From Amycolatopsis sacchari (GTDB lineage: Bacteria > Actinomycetota > Actinomycetes > Mycobacteriales > Pseudonocardiaceae), in NCBI RefSeq assembly GCF_900114035.1, contig NZ_FORP01000009.1, positions 167,710 through 231,709 of the forward strand: DNA of 64,000 nt, given 5' to 3'. A program made the position numbers and the translations under genes. The notes beneath the pieces were generated by a model. It was not told the origin of the DNA and ran no database searches. It worked only from the letters and a program-made list of their open reading frames with translations. Of this stretch, positions 52,574 to 62,600 are shown one piece after another (position 1 is the stretch's first letter; every line of letters starts with the position of its first letter).

Positions 52574-53302
52574 ATGGCGGGAAAGCAGGACAAAGAAGCT
52601 GCCAAGCAGGCCAAGCGGGAGAAGCGCGCGGCCAGCAAGGCGCGGCGCGGGCAGATCTTCGAAGCGTTCAAGGTGCAGCGCCGGGAGGACAAGGCGCTCA
52701 TCCCGTGGATGCTCGGCTCCTTCCTCGTCGTCGCCGGTGTGATCTTCGGTGTCGGGTTCATCTTCGGGCTGCAGTGGGTCCTGCTTCCGCTCGGCATCGT
52801 GCTCGGCCTGCTCGCCGCGGTGATCATCTTCGGCCGCCGCGTGCAGAAGACGGTGTACACGAAGGCCGAGGGCCAGCCCGGTGCCGCGGGCTGGGCGCTG
52901 GACAACATGCGCGGCCGCTGGCGGGTGACCCAGACCGTCGCCGCGACCACGCAGCTCGACGCCGTGCACCGGGTGCTGGGCGCGCCCGGCGTCGTCCTGG
53001 TCGGTGAGGGCGCGCCGCACCGCGTGCGCAACCTCATGCAGCAGGAGAAGAAGCGCGTGGCCCGGCTGGTGGGCGACACCCCGATCTACGACGTCATCGT
53101 CGGCAACGACGAGGGCCAGGTCCCGCTGCGCCGCCTGCAGCCGCACCTGATGAAGCTGCCGCGCAACCTCCGGCCCGCCCAGGTGGACGCGCTGGAGGCC
53201 AAGCTCGCAGCGCTGGGCAACCGCGGAGCCGCGATGCCGAAGGGCCCGGTGCCGCAGGGCGCCAAGATGCGCAACGTGCAGCGCGCCATCCGCCGCCGCT
53301 GA
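52574..53302 (+). CDS. DUF4191 family membrane protein
   Basis: 242 aa. A basic N-terminus (KEAAKQAKREKRAASKARR) is followed by two TM helices (LIPWMLGSFLVVAGVIFGVG, then VLLPLGIVLGLLAAVIIFGR). A soluble C-terminal domain has GRWRVTQTVAATTQLDAVHR and VLVGEGAPHRVRNLMQQEKK. Conserved in actinobacteria, often near lipA/glnA; function not established. ATG at 52574, divergent from uvrD2 with 57 bp between. Ends in a shared bidirectional terminator. Confidence 0.88.
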   Translation: MAGKQDKEAAKQAKREKRAASKARRGQIFEAFKVQRREDKALIPWMLGSFLVVAGVIFGVGFIFGLQWVLLPLGIVLGLLAAVIIFGRRVQKTVYTKAEGQPGAAGWALDNMRGRWRVTQTVAATTQLDAVHRVLGAPGVVLVGEGAPHRVRNLMQQEKKRVARLVGDTPIYDVIVGNDEGQVPLRRLQPHLMKLPRNLRPAQVDALEAKLAALGNRGAAMPKGPVPQGAKMRNVQRAIRRR

Positions 53303-53311
53303 CCGCGTACG

Positions 53312-53349
53312 AAAAAAGGGGAGACCGCCGCCGCGGTCTCCCCTTTTTT
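53312..53349. terminator. Bidirectional rho-independent terminator
   Basis: Perfect 17-bp stem including A6 and T6 ends (AAAAAAGGGGAGACCGC and GCGGTCTCCCCTTTTTT) around a 4-base loop. It sits between the convergent DUF4191 and RDD genes and works in both directions. Confidence 0.93.
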
Positions 53350-53353
53350 CACG

Positions 53354-53839
53354 TCAGCGCATCCGCACGACGACCGTGCTCGTCAGCCGATCGAGCCAAC
53401 TGCGCCCGTCGATGTTACGCACCGCAGCCGGAACGATGAGGCACGTGAGCGCCGCACGCACCACAGCGCGCCACGGACCCACGATCGGCCCGCCGTCGAG
53501 CCTCGCGACCCGGATGCCGGTCGCGGCCATGCCGGGGGTGAAACCCGCGAAGGACACCGGCACCACGGTCAGCACCGCCCACACGATGACGGACCACAGG
53601 TTGTAGCTCTCCATCACCGACGTGTCCTGCAGCGCCGGCCGGATGAACAGCGACGTGACCAGGGACGCGAGCACCAGGTCGAGCACGAACGCCAGCAGCC
53701 GCGCACCCCCGCTCGCCACGGAACGCACGCCGCTTTCCGGCAGGCCCAGGCGCTCTCCGCGCCACCGCGGTGGCTCCGCGTCACCGGCCCCGAGGCCGGC
53801 CCGCGAGCCCGACAACCACTCTCCGGTCCATCTCGCCAC
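53354..53839 (-). CDS. RDD family membrane protein
   Basis: 161 aa. After a soluble start (ARWTGEWLSGSRAGLGAGDA) come three TM helices with RDD-like features: GARLLAFVLDLVLASLVTSL, then VIVWAVLTVVPVSFAGFTPG and GIRVARLDGG. The canonical R-D-D is partly kept (R in SGGARLLAFVLDLV, D following). Function unknown; some RDD proteins are ion exchangers. GTG at 53839 is used. Next to glnA but divergent from it. Confidence 0.82.
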   Translation of the reverse strand: MARWTGEWLSGSRAGLGAGDAEPPRWRGERLGLPESGVRSVASGGARLLAFVLDLVLASLVTSLFIRPALQDTSVMESYNLWSVIVWAVLTVVPVSFAGFTPGMAATGIRVARLDGGPIVGPWRAVVRAALTCLIVPAAVRNIDGRSWLDRLTSTVVVRMR

Positions 53840-53907
53840 ACCATCAGGGTAGGTCGCCCGCCGCCAGGTGGGCTTTCCCGGTCCGCCGCCCGAATTCGCA
53901 TCCCCCG

Positions 53908-53945
53908 TTAACATCCGCGAAACATACGGGTGACGGTCGGGCAAC
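53908..53945 (+). promoter_or_regulatory. Four-half-site GlnR box upstream of glnA
   Basis: TTAAC-n6-GAAAC-n6-GTGAC-n6-GCAAC. This matches the actinobacterial GlnR consensus gTnAc-n6-GaAAc-n6-GtnAC-n6-GaAAc with exact 6-base spacing at all three gaps. It lies 68-105 bp upstream of the glnA start. GlnR should activate glnA in nitrogen limitation. Confidence 0.82.
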
Positions 53946-54012
53946 ACCACGCTCTTAGCGTGAGCCGAAGAGAGTACTGCCCCCGGCAAGACAGTTGAAG
54001 GAGTTACAGAGG

Positions 54013-55437
54013 GTGTCCACTACTCCAGAAGATATCCAACGTCTCATCACTGATGAGAACGTGCAGTTTGTCGATGTCAGGTTCTGTGACCTGCCGGGCG
54101 TCATGCAGCACTTCACCGTTCCCGCGAAGGCGTTCGACACGGACGCGTTCGAGGAGGGCCTCGCCTTCGACGGCTCCTCGGTGCGCGGGTTCCAGTCGAT
54201 CCACGAGTCGGACATGCTGCTGCTGCCCGACCCCGAGACGGCGCGGATCGACCCGTTCCGCAAGGAGAAGACCCTCTCCATCAACTTCTTCGTGCACGAC
54301 CCCTTCACGCGTGAGGCCTACAGCCGCGACCCGCGCAACATCGCGCGCAAGGCCGAGCAGTACATCGCCGAGTCGGGCGTGGCGGACACCGTGTTCTTCG
54401 GCCCGGAGGCCGAGTTCTACATCTTCGACTCCGTGCGCTTCAACTCCTCGGAGAACGGCACCTTCCACGAGATCGACTCGATCGAGGGCTGGTGGAACAC
54501 CGGCCGCGAGGAAGAGGGCGGCAACCGCGGTTACAAGACCAAGTTCAAGGGCGGCTACTTCCCGGTCCCGCCGGTCGACCACTACGCCGACCTCCGCGAC
54601 GAGATCAGCCTCAACCTGATCAACTCGGGCTTCGAGCTGGAGCGCGCGCACCACGAGGTGGGCACCGCCGGCCAAGCCGAGATCAACTACAAGTTCAACA
54701 CGCTGCTGCACGCGGCCGACGACCTGATGCTCTTCAAGTACATCGTGAAGAACACCGCCTGGGCCGCCGGCAAGACCGCGACGTTCATGCCGAAGCCGCT
54801 GTTCGGTGACAACGGTTCCGGAATGCACTGCCACCAGTCGCTGTGGAAGGACGGCCAGCCGCTGTTCTACGACGAGTCCGGTTACGCCGGCCTGTCGGAC
54901 ACCGCCCGCCACTACATCGGCGGCATCCTGGCCCACGCCCCGAGCCTGCTGGCGTTCACCAACCCGACGGTGAACTCCTACCACCGCCTGGTGCCGGGCT
55001 TCGAGGCGCCGGTCAGCCTGGTGTACTCGCAGCGCAACCGCTCCGCCTGCGTCCGCATCCCGATCACCGGGACCAACGCCAAGGCCAAGCGCATCGAGTT
55101 CCGCTGCCCCGACTCGTCGGGCAACCCGTACCTGGCGTTCGCGGCGATGATGATGGCCGGCCTGGACGGCATCAAGAACAAGATCGAGCCGCCGGAGCCG
55201 ATCGACAAGGACCTGTACGAGCTGCCGCCCGAGGAGGCCAAGGACGTCAAGCAGGTCCCGGCCGACCTGGGCACCGTGCTCGACAACCTCGAGGCCGACC
55301 ACGACTTCCTCACCGAGGGTGGCGTGTTCACCCCCGACCTGATCGACACGTGGATCAGCTTCAAGCGGGAGAACGAGATCGACCCGCTGCGGCTGCGCCC
55401 GCACCCGTACGAGTTCGCGCTCTACTACGACGTGTAA
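54013..55437 (+). CDS. glnA: Glutamine synthetase type I
   Basis: 474-aa enzyme making glutamine from glutamate, ammonia and ATP; forms dodecamers. Beta-Grasp start, then [25 protein letters not shown] and [10 protein letters not shown] are all active-site segments. The adenylylation tyrosine lies in [12 protein letters not shown], the target of GlnE, encoded at 59679. GTG at 54013 is set by AAGGAG 9 bp upstream; an in-frame TTG lies 18 bp earlier. Transcribed from a GlnR-boxed promoter and ended by a strong terminator. Confidence 0.97.
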   Translation: MSTTPEDIQRLITDENVQFVDVRFCDLPGVMQHFTVPAKAFDTDAFEEGLAFDGSSVRGFQSIHESDMLLLPDPETARIDPFRKEKTLSINFFVHDPFTREAYSRDPRNIARKAEQYIAESGVADTVFFGPEAEFYIFDSVRFNSSENGTFHEIDSIEGWWNTGREEEGGNRGYKTKFKGGYFPVPPVDHYADLRDEISLNLINSGFELERAHHEVGTAGQAEINYKFNTLLHAADDLMLFKYIVKNTAWAAGKTATFMPKPLFGDNGSGMHCHQSLWKDGQPLFYDESGYAGLSDTARHYIGGILAHAPSLLAFTNPTVNSYHRLVPGFEAPVSLVYSQRNRSACVRIPITGTNAKAKRIEFRCPDSSGNPYLAFAAMMMAGLDGIKNKIEPPEPIDKDLYELPPEEAKDVKQVPADLGTVLDNLEADHDFLTEGGVFTPDLIDTWISFKRENEIDPLRLRPHPYEFALYYDV

Positions 55438-55457
55438 GTCGTAGCGCACCCCGGGAC

Positions 55458-55504
55458 ACGCCGGCGGCGAGGAGTGGAAAACGCCCTCGCCGTCGGCGTT
55501 TCTT
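55458..55504 (+). terminator. Terminator of glnA
   Basis: 15-bp stem with one mismatch (ACGCCGGCGGCGAGG and CCTCGCCGTCGGCGT), followed by TTCTT, 20 bp past the glnA stop. It overlaps the stop region of the convergent reductase gene. Confidence 0.85.
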
Positions 55505-56453
55505 ATGTCCGCTCGAAGCTCGGTTCCGCCGCTTCCAGTCGCGGGACCGGGACGCCCAGCCGCCGTGCTTCGGCCAGGGTGTCCCGGCAGATCTCGCGCG
55601 GCTCCTGGGCGTCAGGATCGGCGTACGCCACGAAATTCGTGCGCACGGGCGCCACATGAGCGGTCAGCCAGGACAGCGCGGGAGCTGTCACGCAGGTGGG
55701 CGCGCGGAGCCCCAGCACACCGCCCCGCTGGCGGCGCAGGTCGACGCCGCGCGCCTCGACGAGTGGCAGCAGCTCGCGGCCGGTCAGCAGCGCCTCGCGC
55801 AGATCGCCCGTCGCCCCTGCCAGCCGGGCCAGCGAGCCCCGCCGCAGCCCCTGCGCGTGCAGGCCCGCGTTCATGGCGAAGTGCACCCACAGCCAGCCGC
55901 GGAAGTCGGGCTTTTCCCGGATCCGGAACCCGGCCGTGCGGAACACCTCGCGCACGGCCCGTTCCCGTTCGGTCGGTGGTGTGCCGAAGGTGCCGAAGAC
56001 GGCCTGCGGCAACAGGCCCCCGCGAAGCACGCCGTCCTCGCCGAAGCCGCCACCGGCCTGGGGAAAACCCCAGGCGACCCGGTCGGCGGGGAGAGCGCCG
56101 ACCGCGTCCGACGGCTCGGCCCAGAGGTTTCCGAAGACGAGCACCGTGGCCTTCCCGATGCGCGGCGCCAGGAAGGCCGCCGCTTCCGGGAGCCGGTAGT
56201 GCTGCACGCTCAGCACGATCAGGTCGAAGTCGTGGTCCGGTGGCAGCGTCTCCCGGTAGCGGACCGGCCACCTCTCGACCACGCGCTGCCCCCACGGCCG
56301 GCGCCGCAGGTCGAGCAGTTCGAGGTCCACCGCGTCGCCGTACGTCGCCGCGCGGCCCGGCCGGACGTAGAACTCGACGTCGTGTCCCGCCTGGTGCAGC
56401 GCCCAGCCGTGGACCGTGGCGATCACGCCTCGGCCGAACATCAGGATCTTCAC
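55503..56453 (-). CDS. Ketopantoate reductase (ApbA/PanE) family protein
   Basis: 316 aa. N-terminal Rossmann motif MFGRGVIATVHGWALHQAGH, where the usual GxGxxG is GRGVIA. C-terminal helical domain with FRGWLWVHFAMNAGLHAQGL and a Lys-rich region is KPR-like. May act in pantothenate synthesis or as a related 2-oxoacid reductase; the missing second glycine of the motif makes assignment to PanE itself doubtful. GTG at 56453 follows GAGG and is where the conserved start (KILMFGRG) begins. A palindrome lies 28 bp upstream. Confidence 0.8.
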   Translation of the reverse strand: MKILMFGRGVIATVHGWALHQAGHDVEFYVRPGRAATYGDAVDLELLDLRRRPWGQRVVERWPVRYRETLPPDHDFDLIVLSVQHYRLPEAAAFLAPRIGKATVLVFGNLWAEPSDAVGALPADRVAWGFPQAGGGFGEDGVLRGGLLPQAVFGTFGTPPTERERAVREVFRTAGFRIREKPDFRGWLWVHFAMNAGLHAQGLRRGSLARLAGATGDLREALLTGRELLPLVEARGVDLRRQRGGVLGLRAPTCVTAPALSWLTAHVAPVRTNFVAYADPDAQEPREICRDTLAEARRLGVPVPRLEAAEPSFERT

Positions 56454-56480
56454 GCTGCACCTCGCGGGGTCGGATTGAAC

Positions 56481-56497
56481 TGGAGGTTTGACCTCCA
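56481..56497. promoter_or_regulatory. Palindrome upstream of the reductase gene
   Basis: Perfect 7-bp inverted repeat TGGAGGT-TTG-ACCTCCA, 28 bp upstream of the reductase start. It is likely an operator of an unknown regulator; no regulator gene is adjacent. Confidence 0.45.
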
Positions 56498-56554
56498 CTT
56501 CCGAAGATAGGGAGACCGCCTCCCCCTGTCAACGCGAGGTACCGCCGGCGCTCC

Positions 56555-57757
56555 TTACGCGTCCCAGGTCAGCAGCATCCGCTCCGGTCCGCGGGTCGAC
56601 AGCCCTTCCTTCCACTCGACGCCGTCCTCGGTGCCGGCGAAGCGGAGGCCGGGCAGGCGCCGCAGCAGCGTGTCGAGCGCGACCTGCAGCTCCATGCGCG
56701 CCAGCGGCGCGCCGAGGCAGTGGTGCACGCCGTACCCGAAGCCGATGTGCGTACCCTCCTGCCGTAGCAGGTCAAGCCGGTCGGGCTCGGTGAACACCGA
56801 TTCGTCGCGGTTGGCCGACGCGAGCGCGGGCAGGACGGCCTCCCCCGCCCGCACGGTCACGCCGCCCAGCTCCACGTCCTCGAGCGCGTAGCGGGCGATG
56901 CCGGCGCCGATGCCGAGGGGGACGTAGCGCATCAGTTCCTCGACCGCGCGCGGCACGAGACTCAGGTCGGCACGCAGCAGCTCCAGCTGGTCGGGGTGCG
57001 TGAGCAGCGTGTACACGAAGTTGGGGATCTGCGAGGCGGTGGTCTCGTGCCCGGCGACGAGCAGCGCCATCGCGAGCATGACCAGTTCATCTTCGGACAG
57101 CCGGTCGTCCTGGTCGCGCGCCGCCACCAGCCCGCTGAGCAGGTCGTCACGCGGGGTTTCGCGCCGTTGCGCGATCAGCCCCTCCAGGTACGCGCGCATC
57201 TTCAGCGTGCACTCCCCGACCTGCTCCGGCGTGAACCTCGTGGTGGACAGGAAAGCGTCGGACCAGTACCGGAAGTCGACGCGGTCTTCGTAGGGCACGC
57301 CGAGGAGCTCGCAGATCACGGTGACCGGCACCGGCAGCGCGAAGTCCTCGACCAGGTCCGCGGGCGCGCCCTTGGCGAGCATCGCGTCGACGAGCCCGTC
57401 CGCGATCTCCTGCACGCGCGGGCGCAGCTGTTCGATCCGCCGCACGGTGAACGCCTTGGTCACCAGCCGTCGCAGCCTGCTGTGGTCGGGCGGGTCCATG
57501 CTGAGGATGCCGCCGGGCTGGGACGGCTGCGGGCGCATGCGCGGCTCGTCGTGCTCCAGGCTCGCGGCCCGGCTGAACCGCGGATCGCCGAGCACGACCT
57601 TGACGTCCTCGTAGCGGGTGGCCAGCCAGCCCGGTTCGCCGTAGGGCAGGCGGACGCGGGTCAGCGGTTCCTCGGCGCGCAGGGTCGCGAACAGCGGTTC
57701 GGTGTCCAGCCGTTCGGGGTGGCTGAACGGGTAGTTCCGGGGTTCGGCGGTGGTCAT
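56555..57757 (-). CDS. Cytochrome P450
   Basis: 400-aa soluble bacterial P450. I-helix LLVAGHETTASQIPN, K-helix ExxR in VEELMRYVPLG, and the haem-binding loop FGYGVHHCLGAPLARME with the iron ligand Cys347. It needs a ferredoxin and reductase, neither of which is encoded next to it. Divergent from a TetR gene with a palindrome between, so it is probably induced by its substrate. Substrate unknown. Confidence 0.96.
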   Translation of the reverse strand: MTTAEPRNYPFSHPERLDTEPLFATLRAEEPLTRVRLPYGEPGWLATRYEDVKVVLGDPRFSRAASLEHDEPRMRPQPSQPGGILSMDPPDHSRLRRLVTKAFTVRRIEQLRPRVQEIADGLVDAMLAKGAPADLVEDFALPVPVTVICELLGVPYEDRVDFRYWSDAFLSTTRFTPEQVGECTLKMRAYLEGLIAQRRETPRDDLLSGLVAARDQDDRLSEDELVMLAMALLVAGHETTASQIPNFVYTLLTHPDQLELLRADLSLVPRAVEELMRYVPLGIGAGIARYALEDVELGGVTVRAGEAVLPALASANRDESVFTEPDRLDLLRQEGTHIGFGYGVHHCLGAPLARMELQVALDTLLRRLPGLRFAGTEDGVEWKEGLSTRGPERMLLTWDA

Positions 57758-57822
57758 CTACCAACTCCTCGTCGTGGCGGCAGGTGAACGTCTCCCTTCT
57801 TACTCCATCACCTGTCGTCTAA

Positions 57823-57836
57823 CCAACAGTTGTTGG
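57823..57836. promoter_or_regulatory. Palindromic operator between P450 and TetR genes
   Basis: Perfect 6-2-6 inverted repeat CCAACA-GT-TGTTGG, 18 bp upstream of the TetR start and 66 bp upstream of the P450 start. Likely bound by the TetR protein. Confidence 0.6.
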
Positions 57837-57854
57837 ACAAAGTAGGCTGTCCGG

Positions 57855-58439
57855 GTGCGCGTGCTCTCCGATCCCCGCAGCCGCCGCTCGCGTTCGGCGC
57901 TCGAAGCAGCGCTGCTGGACCTGATCGCGGAGCGGGACCTCAACCAGATCTCGATCTCCGACGTCACGCGCCGCGCGGGCGTCAACCGCTCGACGTTCTA
58001 CGAGCACTACGCCGACGTCCACGACCTCGCCGCGGCGGCGGGCACCGACCTGTTCGACGAGCTGATCGACGCCGCGCACGTGGTCGTGCCGCAGGAGGCC
58101 GCCGCACCCGGCGGTGCGCTGGCCAGGGTGTTCCGGCACGTCGCCGACCACGAGCGGCTGTACCGGGCACTGCTCGACGCCGACGGCAGCGCCCGCGTGA
58201 TCAACCACCTGCACCAGCGGCTCGCGATCGCCATCCACGTGCACCTGTCCGGCACCGGCTCGCCCACCCACGCCGACGACCCGGCCGACATCCCGCACGA
58301 CCCGGTCGCGGCGTTGCTCGCGGGCGCGCTGCTCGGCACGATCACGGACTGGCTGCGCCACGGCTGCCCCGGCACGCCCGAGGGGATCGCGGCCCGCATC
58401 TGGCCGCACCTGGTGGCCGCGGGATCAGCGGGGAACTGA
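57855..58439 (+). CDS. TetR family regulator of the P450
   Basis: 194 aa. N-terminal HTH: DLNQISISDVTRRAGVNRST then FYEHYADVHDLAAA. C-terminal domain is the TetR_C-33 type (AALLAGALLGTITDWLRHG). GTG at 57855. Divergent from the P450 gene; the palindrome in the gap is the probable operator, so ligand-dependent derepression of the P450 is the expected mode. Followed by an esterase gene on the same strand. Confidence 0.92.
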   Translation: MRVLSDPRSRRSRSALEAALLDLIAERDLNQISISDVTRRAGVNRSTFYEHYADVHDLAAAAGTDLFDELIDAAHVVVPQEAAAPGGALARVFRHVADHERLYRALLDADGSARVINHLHQRLAIAIHVHLSGTGSPTHADDPADIPHDPVAALLAGALLGTITDWLRHGCPGTPEGIAARIWPHLVAAGSAGN

Positions 58440-58517
58440 AGGACACGGACGGTGTCCGCCGGGGCAGAAGGTGCCCGCCCCCGCAGTCGATCCCGGCCTG
58501 CGCGCGTTACACCGGTC

Positions 58518-59228
58518 ATGACCCGGAATGCGGCAACGTTCGTCCTCGTCCCCGGTGCGTGGCAAGGCGGCTGGTCGTGGCAGCCGGTCGCCCGGCGCCT
58601 GCGCGCCGCCGGCCACCCGGCGCTCACACTCACCCTGCCCGGTCTGGCCGACGGCGACTCACCTGCCGGGCTCCGGCTCGCCGACGCCGTGGCCGCGGTG
58701 GTGCACGAGGTCACGAAGCGCGACCTGGAGGACGTCGTGCTGGTGGCGCAGAGCTGGGGCGGCTACCCCGTCACCGGTGCGGCCCACGAACTCGCCGGGC
58801 GCGTTTCGAAGGTGATCTACTACAACGCCCTCGTGCCCGCGCGGGGCGTGCCGCTGGTCGACGAGAACGAGGACTACGCGACGATGATCAGGACGGCGAT
58901 CGACGCCTCTCCCGACGGCACCATCTCCGTGGTCCCGGAGCAGGTTCCGCTGCTGCTGCCGGACGTCTCGGAGGAGGCGCGGCGGCTGTTCTTCGAGCTG
59001 CTCGTACCGCAGCCCGGCCACTACTTCCTCGACGCGCTCGACGTTCCCGACGTCACCGCGATCGGCCTCCCCGCGGCCTACGTGCTCAGCGAGAACGACC
59101 TCGCGCTCGCCCGGCCCGGGACCGAGTTCGCGGCGCGGCTGGGACTGACGCCGGTGATGGTGCCCGGCGGGCACGAGTCGATGCTGACCCATCCCGACGA
59201 GGTCACGCGGGCGCTCCTGGCCGTCTGA
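58518..59228 (+). CDS. Alpha/beta hydrolase (salicylate esterase-like)
   Basis: 236 aa. LVPGAWQGGWSWQPVARRLR is the classical start of this group, with nucleophile Ser in AQSWGGYP, acid in SENDLALA and His in PGGHESMLTHP. Resembles MekC/EstC-like esterases and plant methyl-esterases. It starts 78 bp after the TetR stop, same strand, so it may belong to the TetR/P450 regulon, for example for hydrolysing the P450 product. ATG at 58518. Confidence 0.88.
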   Translation: MTRNAATFVLVPGAWQGGWSWQPVARRLRAAGHPALTLTLPGLADGDSPAGLRLADAVAAVVHEVTKRDLEDVVLVAQSWGGYPVTGAAHELAGRVSKVIYYNALVPARGVPLVDENEDYATMIRTAIDASPDGTISVVPEQVPLLLPDVSEEARRLFFELLVPQPGHYFLDALDVPDVTAIGLPAAYVLSENDLALARPGTEFAARLGLTPVMVPGGHESMLTHPDEVTRALLAV

Positions 59229-59229
59229 G

Positions 59230-59664
59230 CTACTCCGATGTGGACAGCAGCTTCAGGTCGTACCCGGCACGCTCGAAACGGCCACGCGGGTCGTCGACCA
59301 GCTTGCGGCGCTCCAGGTCCATCAGCCCCAGCGTGACGGCGAGTTCCGCGGACAGCGTGCCGTCGGCCTTGTAGATGTGCTGCTCCATCTGGAACGTCTT
59401 GCCCGTGCCGAACTTCGCGTCACACGTGACGTCGACGGTCTCGCCGAGCCGGATCTCCCGGCGGTAGCTGATGCTCGACGCCAGCAGCACCGGTGAAACG
59501 TGCTCGTCGTGCAGGGCCGTGCTGCCTCCGGCCGCCCGCTCCAGCGCCTCGACGCGGGCCACCTCGGCGTACGAGTGGTAGACGGCGTGGTTGAGGTGGC
59601 CCAGCGCGTCCAGCTCGTACAGCCGCACCTTGATCTGCATCCGGAAGGGCTCGCGGTCGCTCAC
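59230..59664 (-). CDS. Acyl-CoA thioesterase (4HBT family)
   Basis: 144-aa hot-dog fold protein. The active-site region LYELDALGHLNHAVYHSYAE contains the catalytic Asp; later SISYRREIRLGETVDVTC. It hydrolyses short- or branched-chain or aromatic acyl-CoA. Convergent with the esterase with a 1-bp gap. Preceded by glnE on the same strand, its ATG 14 bp away from the glnE end. Confidence 0.9.
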   Translation of the reverse strand: MSDREPFRMQIKVRLYELDALGHLNHAVYHSYAEVARVEALERAAGGSTALHDEHVSPVLLASSISYRREIRLGETVDVTCDAKFGTGKTFQMEQHIYKADGTLSAELAVTLGLMDLERRKLVDDPRGRFERAGYDLKLLSTSE

Positions 59665-59678
59665 GGGACCACTGTAAA

Positions 59679-62600
59679 TCAGTCCTCGAAGAAGACGCGC
59701 TCGACGACGGCGTGCGCCCGGCGCGTGGTCCGGCGGTAGAAGTCGAGGAACTCGCCCGGGTCGTCCTCGTCGCTGTAGCCGAGCACGCGAGCGACCGCCG
59801 CGAGTTCCCGTCCGCTGCTGGGAACCTGGTCGGACGCCTTACCCCGCACGAGCATCGTCGCGTTGCGGACGCGGGTCGCGAGCAGCCACGTCTCGATCAG
59901 CGACGCCGCGTCCCCCTCCGCGACGAGCCCCGCTTCGGCGAGCGCGGACAACGCACCCGGTGTGCTGGTGGTGCGCAGTGACGGAAGTTCGTGCGCGTGC
60001 CGGAGCTGGAACAGCTGGACGACCCATTCGACGTCGGCCAGCCCGCCGCGGCCCAGTTTCGTGTTGAGCGTCGGGTCGGTGCCGCGGGGGATGCGCTCGG
60101 TCTGCACCCGGGCCTTCATCCGGCGCACCTCGCGGACGCGGCCGGCGTCGAGCCCGCCTCGGGGATAGCGGATCTCGTCGGCCATCGCGGTGAACCGCTC
60201 GCCGAGGCCGTCGTCGCCGGCGATGTACCGGGCCCGCAGCAGCGCCTGCGCCTCCCACACCTCGCCCCAGCGGGCGTAGTAGGCGCGGTAGGACTCCAAG
60301 GTGCGCACGAGCGGCCCGCCGCGTCCCTCGGGCCGGAGGTCGGCGTCGACCTGCAGGGGCGGATCGGCGCTGGGCTGGCCGAGCATCTGCCGTACGGTCT
60401 CCGCGACGGACGAAGCGAACCGCACCGCTTCGCCGTCGTCGGCCCCGTCGTTCGCTTCGCACACGAAGAGCACGTCGGCGTCGGAGCCGTACCCCAGCTC
60501 GGCCCCGCCCAAGCGGCCCATGCCGATCACGGCGATCTTCGCCGGGGTCCCGCCGACTTCGGCCTCCCGCTTGCGGATCGCCGCGGCGAGGGCGCTCTGC
60601 AGGACGGCGACCCACACGCTCGACAGCGCCGCGCAGACCTGCTGGACGTCCAGCAACCCCAGCAGGTCCGCGGCCGCGACGCGCAACATTTCGTGGCGCC
60701 GCAAGGATCTCGCCGCGGCGACCGCGGCCTTCAGTCCCGGCTGCCGCCGCACCGTGGCCCGCAGGGACTTCGCCACTTCGCGAGGATCACGCCCGGCGAG
60801 ACGGCTCGGGTCACCCAGCAGCTGCAGCACTTCCGGTGCGCGGACCAGCAGATCCGGCACCAGCTTCGAGGTGCCGAGGAGGAACGCCACGCGCTCGACC
60901 ACGGCACCCTCGTCGCGCAGCACCCGCAGGTACCACGGCGTGTCCTCCAGCGCCTCGGAAACCTTGCGGTACGCCAGCAGCCCGCCGTCCGGGTCCGGGG
61001 TGTCGGCGAACAGGTCCAGCAGGACCGGCAGCAGCGCGTGCTGGATGGCCGCACGGCGGGACACCCCGGCGGTGAGCGCCTTGATGTGCTGCAACGCGCC
61101 GTCCGGCGCCGCGTACCCGAGCGCGGCGAGCCGTTGGGCGGCCTGTTTGGTGGTGAGCCGCAACGCTTCGGTCGGCACGCTCGCGACGGACTGGAGCAGC
61201 GGGCGGTAGAACAGCTTTTCGTGCAGCCGGCGGATCCGCTGCGCGTACCGGCGGAAGTCGGCGACGAGCAGTTCGGCCTCGCTGCGCCCGCGCTCGGGTT
61301 TGATGCCGATCGCCCTGGCGAGAATGCGCAGTTCCGCCGTTTCCGAGGGGTCGGGGAACAGGTGGGTGCGGCGCAGGCGGCGGAGCTGGAGCCGGTGCTC
61401 GACGGTGCGCAGGAACTCGTAGGCGGTCTCCAGTTCCGCCGCGTCGGCGAGCCCCACGTAGCCACCGGCACCCAGCGCGTGCAGTGCGTCCATTGTGGAC
61501 GCGGAGCGGAGGTTGGTGTCCGCCCGCCCGTGGACGAGTTGCAACAGCTGCACCGCGAACTCGACGTCCCGCAGGCCGCCCCTGCCGAGTTTCAGTTCGC
61601 GGTCGGCGAGGTCCGAGGGCACGTGCTTCTCGACGCGGCGGCGCATCTGCTGCACGTCCTCGACGAAGTTCTCCCGCTCGGCGGCGGACCAGACCACCTC
61701 GTCGACCATCTCGACGTACTGGCGCCCGAGCTCCGCGTCGCCCGCGACCGCGCGCGCCTTGAGCAGAGCCTGGAACTCCCAGGTGCGCGCCCACTTCCGG
61801 TAGTACGCGGTGTGCCCTTCGAGGGTGCGCACGAGCGCGCCGGCCTTGCCCTCGGGCCGCAGGGCGGCGTCGACCTCGAAACAGGCGGTGCCGACGAGCT
61901 GCATCGTCTTGCTGGCGAGCCGGGTCGCGAGCTGGAGGTCCCCCTCACCGACGAAGATGACGTCGACGTCGCTGACGTAGTTCAGCTCCCGCCCGCCGCA
62001 CTTGCCCATCGCGATGATGGCGAGCTTGGTGCCGTCGAGGTCCTTCGCCGCGAGTTCGGCATGGGCGACCGCGAGCCCGGCGACGAGCGCGGCCTCGGCG
62101 AGCGCGGTGAGCCGCCCGGTGATCTCCTCGTAGGAAGGCTGCTCCAGCGACGGTTCGACGACGTGCGCGAGGTCGGCGGCGGCGATCTCCAGGAGGAGCC
62201 CGCGATAGGCGGTCCGCAGAGCCTGCACGGCGGCCGTCCCGGTGAGGGGCTCACCGGTGGTAGGCGATGCTGGGCTCTGCGGGGCTTGCGCTGCGGCCGT
62301 CCCGGTCGGAGCCGATACTGCGCCCCGCGAGTCCTGCGCTGCGGCCGTCCCGCGCTGCCCGGTGGGAGCCAAAGCTGCGCTCTGCGGGGCCTGCGCTGCG
62401 GCCGCGCCCGTGAGGGGCTCACCGGTGGTGGGGACCGCTGCTGCGTTCCCACTGCCCGCCGTGGGGATGGCGCCGTCGCCCGCCTGCGCCCCGCTTTCCC
62501 CGACGGCCGCCAGCCCGCTTCCGCCTGCAGCCGCTGACCCGCTTCCACCGCCGACAGCCGGGTCTCCTTCGCCCGCGGTCGCCGGTTTGCCTCCGTCGCT

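Noticed and set aside
59991..62537. 848-codon plus-strand frame opposite glnE
   Set aside because: Antisense shadow; no domain, while glnE has both transferase motifs.
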